DNA from: Bacteroidales bacterium
GTDB lineage: Bacteria; Bacteroidota; Bacteroidia; Bacteroidales; P3
DNA length: 64,000 nucleotides
NCBI GenBank assembly: GCA_017479385.1
Contig: JAFVCE010000017.1
Coordinates: 62,001-126,000 of the forward strand
Reading direction: 5' to 3'
Of the stretch, positions 35,898 to 45,090 are shown piece by piece. The translations under genes were made by a program, and so were the position numbers. The notes under the pieces were generated by a model. The model was given only the letters and a program-made list of their open reading frames with translations, was not told the DNA's origin and made no database searches. Positions within the stretch are counted from its first letter, which is position 1, and every line of letters begins with the position of its first letter.

Positions 35898-36751
35898 TGA
35901 AGACGGTAATCGATAGCAACGCCGGCTTCTGTTTCGGTGTGGTCAAAGCAATAGGCACTGCCGAGGACGAGCTCTCGCGCAGCGATAGGCTCTTTTGTTT
36001 GGGCGACATTGTACACAACAGTGCCGAAGTTCTCCGTCTGCGCCAGAAAGGGCTCGAGGTGATAAACCACGACGAGTTTGCCCAGCTGCGCAACACGCGC
36101 GTACTTATCCGTGCCCATGGCGAGCCGCCTTCGACCTACACCACCGCGCGCGACCACGGGGTGACACTAATCGACGCCACTTGCCCCATTGTGCTCGCGC
36201 TGCAACAAAAAGTACGCAAAGGCTACTACGAGATGAAACGTGTTGACGGACAGGTTGTTATATTCGGCAAACCCGGCCATGCCGAGGTTATTGGCCTCAA
36301 CGGACAAACCGACAACACGGCCATCATAGTCAGCTCGCCAGACGACATCGAGACCATCGATTTCTCGCGTCCCATTCGCCTCTACTCGCAAACAACCAAG
36401 AGTCGCGAACAGTACGAGAAGTTGAAAAGCAACATCGCTGTCCGCGCCAACGACTTTGTGGCCCACGACACCATTTGTGGCCGAGTAGCCAACCGCACGG
36501 GCGAACTGCGCCAGTTTGCACAAAGTGTTGATTTATTGCTCTTTGTCTGCGGAACCAATAGCTCTAACGGGCGCTATCTGTACGAATATAGCCGCCAATT
36601 TCAGCCCAACACACACATGATTGCCGCCACGACCGACATCAACGCTGCCTGGTTCTCTGGGGTGACCACCGTGGGCATTAGTGGCGCCACAAGCACCCCC
36701 CGCTGGCTGATGGAGGAGGTGAAAACTGCAATCGACCACAACGCCATCTAA
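35897..36751 (+). CDS. ispH: 4-hydroxy-3-methylbut-2-enyl diphosphate reductase
   Basis: A 284-residue Fe-S enzyme of the MEP pathway making IPP and DMAPP. The three cluster cysteines lie in GFCFGVVKAI (C12), DATCPIV (about 97) and TICGRVANRTGE (about 194). Conserved RAHGEPP and IVFGKPGHAEVIGLNGQ are present, as are the C-terminal FVCGTNSSNGRYLYE and GISGATSTP. Together with ispG at 38.7 kb it covers the last two steps of the pathway. It overlaps the M23 stop by one base and precedes recF by 22 bases. Confidence 0.96.
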   Translation: MKTVIDSNAGFCFGVVKAIGTAEDELSRSDRLFCLGDIVHNSAEVLRLRQKGLEVINHDEFAQLRNTRVLIRAHGEPPSTYTTARDHGVTLIDATCPIVLALQQKVRKGYYEMKRVDGQVVIFGKPGHAEVIGLNGQTDNTAIIVSSPDDIETIDFSRPIRLYSQTTKSREQYEKLKSNIAVRANDFVAHDTICGRVANRTGELRQFAQSVDLLLFVCGTNSSNGRYLYEYSRQFQPNTHMIAATTDINAAWFSGVTTVGISGATSTPRWLMEEVKTAIDHNAI

Positions 36752-36773
36752 CCCTAAAAACCTAACTACTGCC

Positions 36774-37880
36774 ATGACTCTCGACCGCCTTTCGCTTGTC
36801 AACTTCAAGAACTACGCACAAATCGACGTAGAACTCTGCCCCAACGTCAACTGCTTTGTGGGCAACAATGGCGTGGGCAAAACCAACCTCCTCGACGCAG
36901 TTTATTACCTCTCGTTCTGCAAAAGCTACCTTAACCCTATCGACACGCAGAACATACGCCACGGCGAGGACTTCTTTGCCATTCATGGCGACTATGGCGA
37001 GCTCAAAGTGAGTTGTGTGCTCAAGCGTGGCCAACCCAAGCAGATGCGCGTTGGCAAAAAAACATATCATGCTCTGTCCGAGCACATTGGACGCATACCA
37101 CTCGTCATAGTCTCGCCGTCTGACCAGAACCTCATTATCGGAGGCAGCGAGGCGCGACGGCGCTTTGTCGATGGTGTTATCTCGCAGTCTGACAGCGGTT
37201 ACCTCAACCACCTGCTACAGTACAATAAAGCCCTCGACCAGCGCAACCGCCTGCTAAAACAGATGTTCGAAGACCGCCAGTGGGACGAACCATCGGTGCT
37301 CCTGTGGGACGAGCAGCTGGTGCGCCACGGCCAGTTCATAACCCAGGGGCGCCAACAGTTCATGACCGGTTTTGTGCCGCTATTCAACGACTACTTTAAC
37401 TTCATTGCCGACGGTCGCGAACAGGTTCGGGTTAGCCTCGACACCCAAGCGGGCGACCTATCCGACCTGCTGTTGCAAGCTCGCCAAGCCGACCGCTACG
37501 CGCAATACACCACCGTCGGCCCACACAAAGACGACCTCGAATTCATAATCATGCCCGATATGCCGGTAAAACGCTTCGGCTCGCAAGGACAGCAAAAAAC
37601 CTTCCTCCTCGCCCTCAAGTTGGCTCAGTTCGAATACATCTATAAGACCTGCGGAATGAAGCCCATACTGCTACTCGACGACATTTTCGACAAGCTCGAC
37701 ATTAACCGTGTTCGCCAACTGGTACAGCTCGTGGCGGGCGACCGCTTTGGCCAGGTGCTGCTAACCGACACCCAACCCGGCCGCGTCGAGGCCATATTCG
37801 ACGACCTGCCAAACGTCGAACACCGCATTTTCGACGTGGCTAACGACGGCACTTCTACCCTCATAACTATCAGTCAATGA
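36774..37880 (+). CDS. recF: DNA replication and repair protein RecF
   Basis: A 368-residue SMC-like ATPase that helps load RecA at gaps with RecO and RecR. Walker A VGNNGVGKTNLLDAVYY is near residue 30. RRRFVDGVISQSD and TVGPHKDDLEFII are family signatures, with the ABC-type signature GSQGQQKTFLLALKLA and Walker B PILLLDDIFDKLD near the end. It is not beside dnaA, dnaN or gyrB, as usual for Bacteroidetes. Its stop overlaps the DUF721 gene start by four bases (ATGA). Confidence 0.95.
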   Translation: MTLDRLSLVNFKNYAQIDVELCPNVNCFVGNNGVGKTNLLDAVYYLSFCKSYLNPIDTQNIRHGEDFFAIHGDYGELKVSCVLKRGQPKQMRVGKKTYHALSEHIGRIPLVIVSPSDQNLIIGGSEARRRFVDGVISQSDSGYLNHLLQYNKALDQRNRLLKQMFEDRQWDEPSVLLWDEQLVRHGQFITQGRQQFMTGFVPLFNDYFNFIADGREQVRVSLDTQAGDLSDLLLQARQADRYAQYTTVGPHKDDLEFIIMPDMPVKRFGSQGQQKTFLLALKLAQFEYIYKTCGMKPILLLDDIFDKLDINRVRQLVQLVAGDRFGQVLLTDTQPGRVEAIFDDLPNVEHRIFDVANDGTSTLITISQ

Positions 37881-38164
37881 AAGAGAAAGACTATACCATA
37901 GGCGCGTGGCTAAACCAAGCCCTGCACCAAATGAGCATGGACGACACCGCTACCGAAATCGAGGTGCGCAACGCCTACAAAGCCTTGGTGGGCGACTTGA
38001 TTGTGAAGCTGACGTGGGACATTCATTACGATAAAGGTGTGTTGCGCCTACGCCTCGCTTCGGCCGCCCTCAAGCAAGAACTGCTCATGCGCAGAGATTC
38101 GCTTCGCGAGCAACTTAACAACACCCTCGGTCGCAACGCCGTGAAGCAAATAATTTTTCTCTGA
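37877..38164 (+). CDS. DUF721 (DciA-like) protein
   Basis: A 95-residue protein matching the compact Bacteroidetes DUF721 form, including a variable N-terminus ending in ...YKALVGDLIVKLT and a conserved core (GVLRLRLASAALKQELLMRRDSLREQLNNTLG, then VKQIIFL). In other phyla the DciA family recruits replicative helicase DnaB to the replication origin. A link to replication is supported here by translational coupling to recF, but the short form has not been assigned from this sequence alone. Confidence 0.8.
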   Translation: MKEKDYTIGAWLNQALHQMSMDDTATEIEVRNAYKALVGDLIVKLTWDIHYDKGVLRLRLASAALKQELLMRRDSLREQLNNTLGRNAVKQIIFL

Positions 38165-38179
38165 TTACAAAAAAAAGCG

Positions 38180-38187
38180 TATATTTG
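38180..38187 (+). promoter_or_regulatory. Putative -7 element before the DUF2027-like gene
   Basis: TATATTTG fits TAnnTTTG and lies 26 bases upstream of the ATG at 38213. No clear TTTG was found at the -33 distance, so it is a partial match. Confidence 0.4.
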
Positions 38188-38212
38188 CACCGTTAAACAA
38201 TTTCAGAAAACG

Positions 38213-38578
38213 ATGGAACAATCTAAATATCAGGTCGGAGACCGCGTCAAGTTTGTCAACGCCATCGGCGGCGGAGTGGTAACCAAGGTCGAAAAGGGCC
38301 TCGTCTATGTCGAAGACGAGTCGGGTTTCGATGTCCCCATGCCGCCACAAGAACTGATTCGAATGGCCGACCAAGATAAAGTAGGCCGCGTCTTTAACGA
38401 CGAAACCATTGGGTCGGTGATTAACAAAGCCAAAGAAGAAAACCGCGAGCCCACCCTCTACGAACTCGAGGAGGAAAACCGTCGCCTGCGTTCGCAAAAC
38501 GCCAACTTGCAAGACCAAATCAAGCAGCTCAAGTCGCAAGTACTGTCGCTCCAACGCACCGTAGCGCGCATATCGTAA
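38213..38578 (+). CDS. DUF2027-like N-terminal domain with coiled coil
   Basis: A 121-residue protein. Residues 6-55 (YQVGDRVKFVNAIGGGVVTKVEKGLVYVEDESGFDVPMPPQELI as a stretch) match the KOW/Tudor-like beginning of Bacteroidetes DUF2027 proteins. Those usually run to about 340 residues and end in an Smr domain. Here the rest is missing and replaced by a charged coiled coil (YELEEENRRLRSQNANLQDQIKQLKSQ). It could be a shortened DNA- or RNA-binding relative. It has its own -7-like element and is followed 97 bases later by ispG. Confidence 0.6.
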   Translation: MEQSKYQVGDRVKFVNAIGGGVVTKVEKGLVYVEDESGFDVPMPPQELIRMADQDKVGRVFNDETIGSVINKAKEENREPTLYELEEENRRLRSQNANLQDQIKQLKSQVLSLQRTVARIS

Positions 38579-38675
38579 ATATGAGCGGAACTTCGCGCTA
38601 CTGGTAACAAGAGCCATCTGCCAGGTGTTGCTAATTTAGAGCCGTTGCAAACCATCATGTCAAAATGAACATATA

Positions 38676-39845
38676 ATGAGCAAACAAATACGTATAGGCA
38701 ACCTCGCCCTGGGCGGCGGAGCCCCCGTCAGGGTTCAAAGCATGACCAATACCGACACTATGGACACACGCGCCACGGTGGAGCAAACTTTGCGCTTGGT
38801 TGAGGCCGGCTGCGAACTGGTGCGCATAACCGCGCCCGACGTGAAGGCGGCAGAGAACCTGGGCCGCATTAAGGAAGAGCTCCTGCGCCACGGCTGCGAA
38901 GTGCCGCTGGTGGCAGACATCCACTTCAACCCCAAAGCCGCAGAGGTGGCCGCCACGTTGGTCGAAAAGGTACGCATAAACCCTGGCAACTACACCGACC
39001 GCAACAACGGTAAGTGGCTCGCGCTCAGCCAGTCGGCCACCGAAGCCGAGTGGCAAAAAGAGTACGAGTCCGAGCTCGCCCGAATTGGCGAAAAGATGAC
39101 CTCGCTCATCGAGGTTTGCAAAGCCCACGGCACTGCCATGCGCATAGGCACCAACCACGGTTCGCTCTCCGAACGCATCGTTAGCCGCTATGGCAACACA
39201 CCCGAAGGTATGGCCCAAAGCGCCATAGAGTTTGCCCAAGTTTGCTCGGCTCAAGGCTACGACAAGCTCGTTTTTTCGATGAAAGCTTCGAGCGTCAAGG
39301 TCATGGTGCAGAGCACACGCCTCTTTGTCGAAAAAATGCGCGAGCGCGGAATGGACTTTCCCATCCACCTCGGCGTAACCGAGGCCGGCGACGGAATGCA
39401 GGCCCGACTCAAGAGCGCGGCCGGCATTGGCGCGCTGCTCATCGACGGCATTGGCGACACCATTCGCGTATCGCTCACCGAAGACCCTGTGGCCGAAGTG
39501 CCTGTGGCCTACGACATACTGCAAGCCGTCGGGGCACGAGTGTCGCAAGCCGAGTTCATAGCCTGCCCCTCGTGTGGCCGCACGCAGTACGACATCCAGC
39601 GCGCGCTGGCCGAAATCAAGAGCCGCACCGCGCACCTCAAAGGACTGAAAATCGGCGTCATGGGCTGCATTGTCAACGGCCCTGGCGAGATGGGCGACGC
39701 CGACTTTGGCTACGTCGGTTCCGGCCCAGGGCTGATAACCCTCTACAAAGGTCGCGAGGTGGTGAAGCGAGACCTGCCACAAGCTGCCGCCGTAGACGAG
39801 TTGGTGGCCCTCATTCGTGCCGAAGGCCGCTGGGTAGAGCCTTGA
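38676..39845 (+). CDS. ispG: (E)-4-hydroxy-3-methylbut-2-enyl-diphosphate synthase, domain-deleted large type
   Basis: A 389-residue MEP-pathway enzyme converting MEcPP to HMBPP. Residues 1-282 are the TIM barrel and residues about 293-389 the 4Fe-4S domain, with cluster ligands C297, C300 (CPSCGRT), C331 (MGCIVNGPGE) and E338. Segments NPGNYTDRNNGKW, RIGTNHGSLSERIVSRYG and HLKGLKIGVMGCIVNGPGEMGDADFGYVG are those of the large Bacteroidetes/plant type (usually about 600 residues with an extra middle domain). Here that roughly 220-residue domain is absent and the two ends are joined by about ten residues. Confidence 0.93.
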   Translation: MSKQIRIGNLALGGGAPVRVQSMTNTDTMDTRATVEQTLRLVEAGCELVRITAPDVKAAENLGRIKEELLRHGCEVPLVADIHFNPKAAEVAATLVEKVRINPGNYTDRNNGKWLALSQSATEAEWQKEYESELARIGEKMTSLIEVCKAHGTAMRIGTNHGSLSERIVSRYGNTPEGMAQSAIEFAQVCSAQGYDKLVFSMKASSVKVMVQSTRLFVEKMRERGMDFPIHLGVTEAGDGMQARLKSAAGIGALLIDGIGDTIRVSLTEDPVAEVPVAYDILQAVGARVSQAEFIACPSCGRTQYDIQRALAEIKSRTAHLKGLKIGVMGCIVNGPGEMGDADFGYVGSGPGLITLYKGREVVKRDLPQAAAVDELVALIRAEGRWVEP

Positions 39846-39875
39846 GAACCAGTTACTTCTAACATACATCTGTGC

Positions 39876-39902
39876 TCTCGGCCTCGCAAGGGGCTGCCGA
39901 GA
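39876..39902. terminator. Hairpin after ispG
   Basis: TCTCGGC (39876-39882) pairs with GCCGAGA (39896-39902) across a 13-base loop, 31 bases after the ispG stop. No T-run follows, so it may be a weak or factor-dependent stop. Confidence 0.35.
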
Positions 39903-40033
39903 ACAATAGAATGAGGCGGCACAATGAGTGGTTCTACACGCAGGTGGCACCGCGGAGCGATAGGGCAAGCATTAGGGAATTATGCCGTAATGGAGCGGTT
40001 TGTATCGATAAACGGCCGTTGCGAGGGCTATTC

Positions 40034-40140
40034 GTAATTGCTTCAAAATCAAGGCTTGTTCGACCTCAATACGACCTTAACCCGACCTTAATACGACCGA
40101 AGGCCTGTTTTTCAGCCTGTTACAAAGGCCCAAAAGTACG
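40034..40140 (+). repeat. Dispersed 11-bp-unit repeat, copy B (core array 40061-40104)
   Basis: Units CGACCTCAATA (40061), CGACCTTAACC (40072), CGACCTTAATA (40083) and a diverged CGACCGAAGGC (40094), preceded by the shared left flank (TAATTGCTTCAAAATCAAGGCTTGTT) and followed by the right flank (CTGTTTTTCAGCC...AAGGCCC). It lies in the 377-base spacer between the convergent ispG and amidohydrolase genes. The rest of that spacer contains two hairpins (39876-39902 and 40125-40154) and no gene. Confidence 0.85.
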
Positions 40141-40154
40141 CATTTTTGGGCCTT
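40125..40154. terminator. Bidirectional terminator-like hairpin
   Basis: AAGGCCCAAAA (40125-40135) and TTTTGGGCCTT (40144-40154) form a perfect 11-base-pair stem around an 8-base loop. It is symmetric, so it can fold on both strands between two convergent genes. T residues lie inside the arm rather than after it. Confidence 0.45.
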
Positions 40155-40222
40155 GGGAGGGGGTGGGTTTATCGATATTGGGAGATTGATTGGCGTTTGC
40201 AGCAGGGTGGGGTAGCGGCCTT

Positions 40223-41458
40223 TCAGCCCATTAGCCGAGAGGCACAGCGGCGCGCTTGGGCCACCACCTCGGCTTCGCCTTCGACCTGGCGGTTGCGCAT
40301 AACGACGCGCCCGTTGCAGACCACGGTGCTTATGGCGTCGGAGTGGGCGGCGTAGAGCAGGTTCGACAGCGTGTTGTGGTTGGGAACGAAGGCCAGGTTG
40401 CCGAGGTCGACAAGCATGAGGTCGGCCAACCAGCCAGCTTCGACACGACCGGCTTTTAGCCCGAGGGCGGCAAAACCGTGGCGACTGGCCATTTCCATGA
40501 CGAGTGCGGCGGGAGCGGCGGTGGGGTCGTTGCGCCAGCCTTTTTGGAGCAAGGCGGCGGTCTTGGCGGCTTCGAGCATACAGAGGTTGTTCGACGAGGC
40601 GCAGCCGTCGGTGCCCAGAGTCACGTTGGCTCCGGCCTGCGATAGTTCGGCCATTAGGAAGCGGTGTCCCGACCCGAGTTTGAGGTTCGAATTGGGGTTA
40701 TGAACCACCGTACAGCCGTGATTGCCAAGCAGTTGCACCTCGTCGTCGGCCAGGTGGAGGCTGTGGGCGGCAATGATTTTTGGCCCCAGAGCGGCCAACA
40801 CGCCGAGGCGGTCGAGCCATTCGGCTGGGCGGCAACCATGCTCGGCCAGGCAGTCGCTTACCTCTTTTTGCGTTTCGGAGAGGTGGATGTGGAAAGCGGT
40901 GTTGTGGCTTTGGGCGAAGAGGGTGGCGCGGCGCAGGCCGTGTTCGTTCACGGTGTAGACAGCGTGGGGGGCCACAGAGTAGCTAACCAGTGGGTGTGGC
41001 TGTGGGTCGAAGGTGTCGAGCTCGTCGGCGTTGCCAAAGAGGTTCAGTCCTAACTGGGCGCGAATGCCGCTGTCGGCCACGGCTTGGGCCATGGCGGGCA
41101 GCCTGAAATACATATCGTTGAAAGCGGTGGTGCCGCTCTTAATCATCTCTATGCAGGCCAAGCGTGTGCCCCAGTATATGGCTTCGTCGTCGAGGCGGCG
41201 CTCGCGCGGCCAGATGTGGTTGTTGAGCCAGAGGTCGAGCGGTGTGTCGTCGCCCACGCCGCGCAGTAGCACCATCGGGGCGTGGCTGTGCATATTGGCA
41301 AAGGTGGGAAAAACGGCCGTGTTGCAGCCGTCGATTATTTCTGCGCCCTGGGGCACAGCCAGTTGCTGGCCCACGGCAGAAATCGTATTGTCTTTTATTA
41401 TGATGTCGGTGCGCAGGTCGTTGAGTAGTGTTCCTTGTATGACCAGGGTGTTTGTCAC
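40223..41458 (-). CDS. Amidohydrolase, probable MtaD-type nucleoside/adenosine deaminase
   Basis: A 411-residue metal-dependent hydrolase of the MtaD/SsnA/TrzN group. Metal motif HSHAPMVLLRG follows the N-terminal beta sandwich. Further signatures are HLSETQKEVSDC, AAHSLHLADDEV, and LGTDGCASSNNLCMLEAAK with the metal-binding Asp. Members deaminate S-adenosylhomocysteine, methylthioadenosine or related compounds; the substrate here cannot be fixed from sequence. It starts three bases downstream of the atpC stop, which is an unusual partner for an ATP synthase subunit gene. Confidence 0.82.
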   Translation of the reverse strand: MTNTLVIQGTLLNDLRTDIIIKDNTISAVGQQLAVPQGAEIIDGCNTAVFPTFANMHSHAPMVLLRGVGDDTPLDLWLNNHIWPRERRLDDEAIYWGTRLACIEMIKSGTTAFNDMYFRLPAMAQAVADSGIRAQLGLNLFGNADELDTFDPQPHPLVSYSVAPHAVYTVNEHGLRRATLFAQSHNTAFHIHLSETQKEVSDCLAEHGCRPAEWLDRLGVLAALGPKIIAAHSLHLADDEVQLLGNHGCTVVHNPNSNLKLGSGHRFLMAELSQAGANVTLGTDGCASSNNLCMLEAAKTAALLQKGWRNDPTAAPAALVMEMASRHGFAALGLKAGRVEAGWLADLMLVDLGNLAFVPNHNTLSNLLYAAHSDAISTVVCNGRVVMRNRQVEGEAEVVAQARRCASRLMG

Positions 41459-41461
41459 GGC

Positions 41462-41698
41462 CTATTGCACCAGTATTAAGATGTCGTTTTGTTGCCCTTT
41501 GGCCACGCCGCCGCGCACTTCGAAGGTCAACTCGCGGTCGTCGTTGGCAATGAGTCGCAGTGTGCCTTTGGCGAGGGTGGAGATGATGGGGGCGTGGTTG
41601 TTCATTATCTCGAACAAACCAGCGGTGCCAGGCAGTTGCACCAGCTTGGCTTCGCCGTCGAAGAGGGTTGCGTCGGGTTTGGTTATCTTTACTTTCAT
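41462..41698 (-). CDS. atpC: ATP synthase F1 epsilon subunit (short form)
   Basis: A 78-residue protein equal to the N-terminal beta-sandwich domain of the F1 epsilon subunit (KVKITKPDATLFDGEAKLVQLPGTAGLFEIMNNHAPIISTL as the recognisable stretch). The C-terminal two-helix inhibitory domain of the roughly 135-residue E. coli protein is absent, which is normal for Bacteroidetes. It follows atpD by 59 bases and the two form a unit separate from the remaining ATP synthase genes, which are not in the window. Confidence 0.92.
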   Translation of the reverse strand: MKVKITKPDATLFDGEAKLVQLPGTAGLFEIMNNHAPIISTLAKGTLRLIANDDRELTFEVRGGVAKGQQNDILILVQ

Positions 41699-41757
41699 AC
41701 CGAGGTTGTTGGTAAAGGCCGGGGCGGGTGTGGTGGCTACCCCGGCCTAAAGTGGTG

Positions 41758-43278
<1,521 letters not shown>

Positions 43279-43295
43279 CTATTCAAAAAGGCGAG

Positions 43296-43303
43296 CAAAG
43301 TTA
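43296..43303 (-). promoter_or_regulatory. -7 element of the atpD-atpC promoter
   Basis: TAACTTTG on the minus strand (43303-43296) fits TAnnTTTG exactly, about 35 bases upstream of the atpD ATG, within a very AT-rich 109-base spacer. TTTG occurrences upstream are at 12 and 31 bases, not 19, so the -33 part is unclear. Confidence 0.5.
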
Positions 43304-43369
43304 CAAAATCTTTAGCAAATATTTTTATTTTTTGCAAAAAAAATATTAAAAAATATCTAAGTAATTGTC

Positions 43370-44476
43370 TTACAGTGCTTTGTAAACTTTGCCAGGGAGG
43401 CACCTGACGCTGTTTTTCAGCTCGAGAGCGAACAATACAGCCGTCAATTTGGCGAATGACAGTGGAGTGAGGGTCGAAAGTTCGTCGATAGGAAGCTGCC
43501 CGCGCGAGCGCAAAATGGTCATAACAGCCTCCTCGTCGGGGTCGAGTTCGACAAAGAGTTGGGTCTGCTTGCCGGTTGCAGACTTGCCAAGTGCCCAGTT
43601 GAGGGTTTGGCAGAGCTCTTCGGCCGAGCGGTAGAGCGAGGCTTTATTGTTGGCAATGAGGTTGTTGCAACCTGCAGAGAGAGGGTCGTCGAGGCGTCCA
43701 GGGAGGGCAAAAACTTCGCGCTGGTAGCTGGTTGCAATGTTGGCGGTGATGAGTGCGCCGCCCTTTTCGGAGGCTTCGACCACAATCACGGCATCGCTCA
43801 TAGCGGCAATAATGCGGTTGCGAGCTGGGAAGTAGCGTGCGTTGATGGCCGTGCCGCTTGTGTATTCTGTCATCAGCGCCCCTCTGTGTGCCACAATCTG
43901 GTGGGCAAGAGTTCGGTTTTCGGGTGGGTAAATGCGGTCAAGACCATGACCGAGCACCGCCACGGTAGGTATGTCGCGGTCTACGGCCGAGCGGTGGGCC
44001 ACGGTGTCAATGCCATAGGCCAGTCCGCTAACAACCACTATGCCTGCGGCTTGCAGGTCGGCCACGATTTTTTCGGCCTGGTCGCGGCCATACTCGGTGG
44101 CGCGGCGGGTGCCGACAATGCCAACAGTCTTTTCGTGATTAAGGTCGCAACCGCCAGCGGTGTAGACAAGGGTGGGGCAGTCTTCGCACTCTGCACGGTT
44201 CAGGCGGCGAGGGTAGCGTTCGTCGGTCATAAAGAGAGGTTCGACACCATGTTTTTCGCAAAAGCGCATCTCCTCTTCGGCGCGGGCAAAGGTGCTTTTG
44301 TTGAAAATACTGTTGGCAATGTTGCGATGGGTACCGAACAGCTGTTGCAACTCCTTGAGCGGCAGGCTAAAAAGCTCTTTGGCACTGCCCACAATATCGA
44401 TGAGCCGCCTTGTGCCCGTGGCGCCCAGTCCGCTAACCATGGTCAGGGCCACCTCTTCTATGCCCGTGCTGCTCAT
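43370..44476 (-). CDS. dprA: DNA-processing protein DprA
   Basis: A 368-residue protein that binds incoming single-stranded DNA and loads RecA during transformation. The Rossmann-like core shows VGIVGTRRATEYGRDQAEKI, VVSGLAYGIDTVAHRSA, TVAVLGHGLDRIYPPENR, YFPARNRIIAAMSDAVIVVEAS and KGGALITANIA. An N-terminal helix-hairpin-helix-like part and a C-terminal winged-helix part (ELDPDEEAVMTILRSRGQLPIDEL) complete the usual layout. Its start overlaps the Nudix stop by four bases. Confidence 0.95.
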   Translation of the reverse strand: MSSTGIEEVALTMVSGLGATGTRRLIDIVGSAKELFSLPLKELQQLFGTHRNIANSIFNKSTFARAEEEMRFCEKHGVEPLFMTDERYPRRLNRAECEDCPTLVYTAGGCDLNHEKTVGIVGTRRATEYGRDQAEKIVADLQAAGIVVVSGLAYGIDTVAHRSAVDRDIPTVAVLGHGLDRIYPPENRTLAHQIVAHRGALMTEYTSGTAINARYFPARNRIIAAMSDAVIVVEASEKGGALITANIATSYQREVFALPGRLDDPLSAGCNNLIANNKASLYRSAEELCQTLNWALGKSATGKQTQLFVELDPDEEAVMTILRSRGQLPIDELSTLTPLSFAKLTAVLFALELKNSVRCLPGKVYKAL

Positions 44477-44958
44477 GGTTGGCGGTTGAATAGATGTTTA
44501 ACAATAATCCTCATGGTGCCATACGAGCTTTCGAGGGCCGTTCTCCACTGGTCGGCTGGCAGCCATTGACCGCCCTCGATGCCCTCTTCGGTTTGGCCGA
44601 CGATGGGGTAGGGGGCGTCGGTCGACATCGCAAACCACGAAGTTTGTTTCAAGTGCCAGCCGCCATATAAATTATATATGTGGTAAGTCTTCAAAAGCAG
44701 GGGCCCGCAAGCTATTTTTGTGAGGCCAGTTTCCTCCTCCACTTCGCGCACAGCAGCCTGCGCAAGGGTCTCGTTGGCCTCGACTTTGCCTTTCGGGAGG
44801 TCGGTTCGGCCATTGCGATAAATAAGTAACAGCTTTTCGCCAGGTTCGGTCACCACGCCGCCAGCGGCTTTGACATAGCGAAACCGGCGTGTCAACAATC
44901 GCCACATCCAGCGAGTAGTCGGCACACGGAAAGTGCTGTGTTTGTACGAGATAAGCAT
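44473..44958 (-). CDS. Nudix hydrolase
   Basis: A 161-residue hydrolase of nucleoside-diphosphate-linked compounds. The Nudix box reads GKVEANETLAQAAVREVEEETGL with all metal-binding glutamates present, after the first strand AAGGVVTEPGEKLLLIYRNGRTDLPKG. The N-terminal 30 residues (HSTFRVPTTRWMWRLL...) are not conserved, so the start may be at a later Met. The substrate is unknown. It is the first gene of a unit with dprA, driven by a consensus promoter. Confidence 0.88.
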   Translation of the reverse strand: MLISYKHSTFRVPTTRWMWRLLTRRFRYVKAAGGVVTEPGEKLLLIYRNGRTDLPKGKVEANETLAQAAVREVEEETGLTKIACGPLLLKTYHIYNLYGGWHLKQTSWFAMSTDAPYPIVGQTEEGIEGGQWLPADQWRTALESSYGTMRIIVKHLFNRQP

Positions 44959-44983
44959 ATACTTCTATCTTGTTTTCAATCTG

Positions 44984-45014
44984 CAAATTTACGACTTTTT
45001 TCTGTAAAAACAAA
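44984..45014 (-). promoter_or_regulatory. Promoter of the Nudix-dprA unit
   Basis: On the minus strand TTTG (45014-45011), exactly 19 bases, TAAATTTG (44991-44984), a full consensus match about 25 bases upstream of the Nudix start. It is divergent to the pyrE promoter on the other strand. Confidence 0.7.
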
Positions 45015-45055
45015 CCATTGTGAAAAAGTTTTTAATATTTTTTTTCGATTAATTA

Positions 45056-45085
45056 TTGTTAATTCACAATTTATTTGTACTTTTG
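45056..45085 (+). promoter_or_regulatory. Promoter of pyrE, giving an almost leaderless transcript
   Basis: TACTTTTG (45078-45085) matches TAnnTTTG; ATTG at 45056-45059 with 18-base spacing is a weak -33. The pyrE ATG at 45091 is only five bases after the -7 box, so transcription would start at or within a base or two of the start codon. Confidence 0.55.
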
Positions 45086-45090
45086 CAGTC

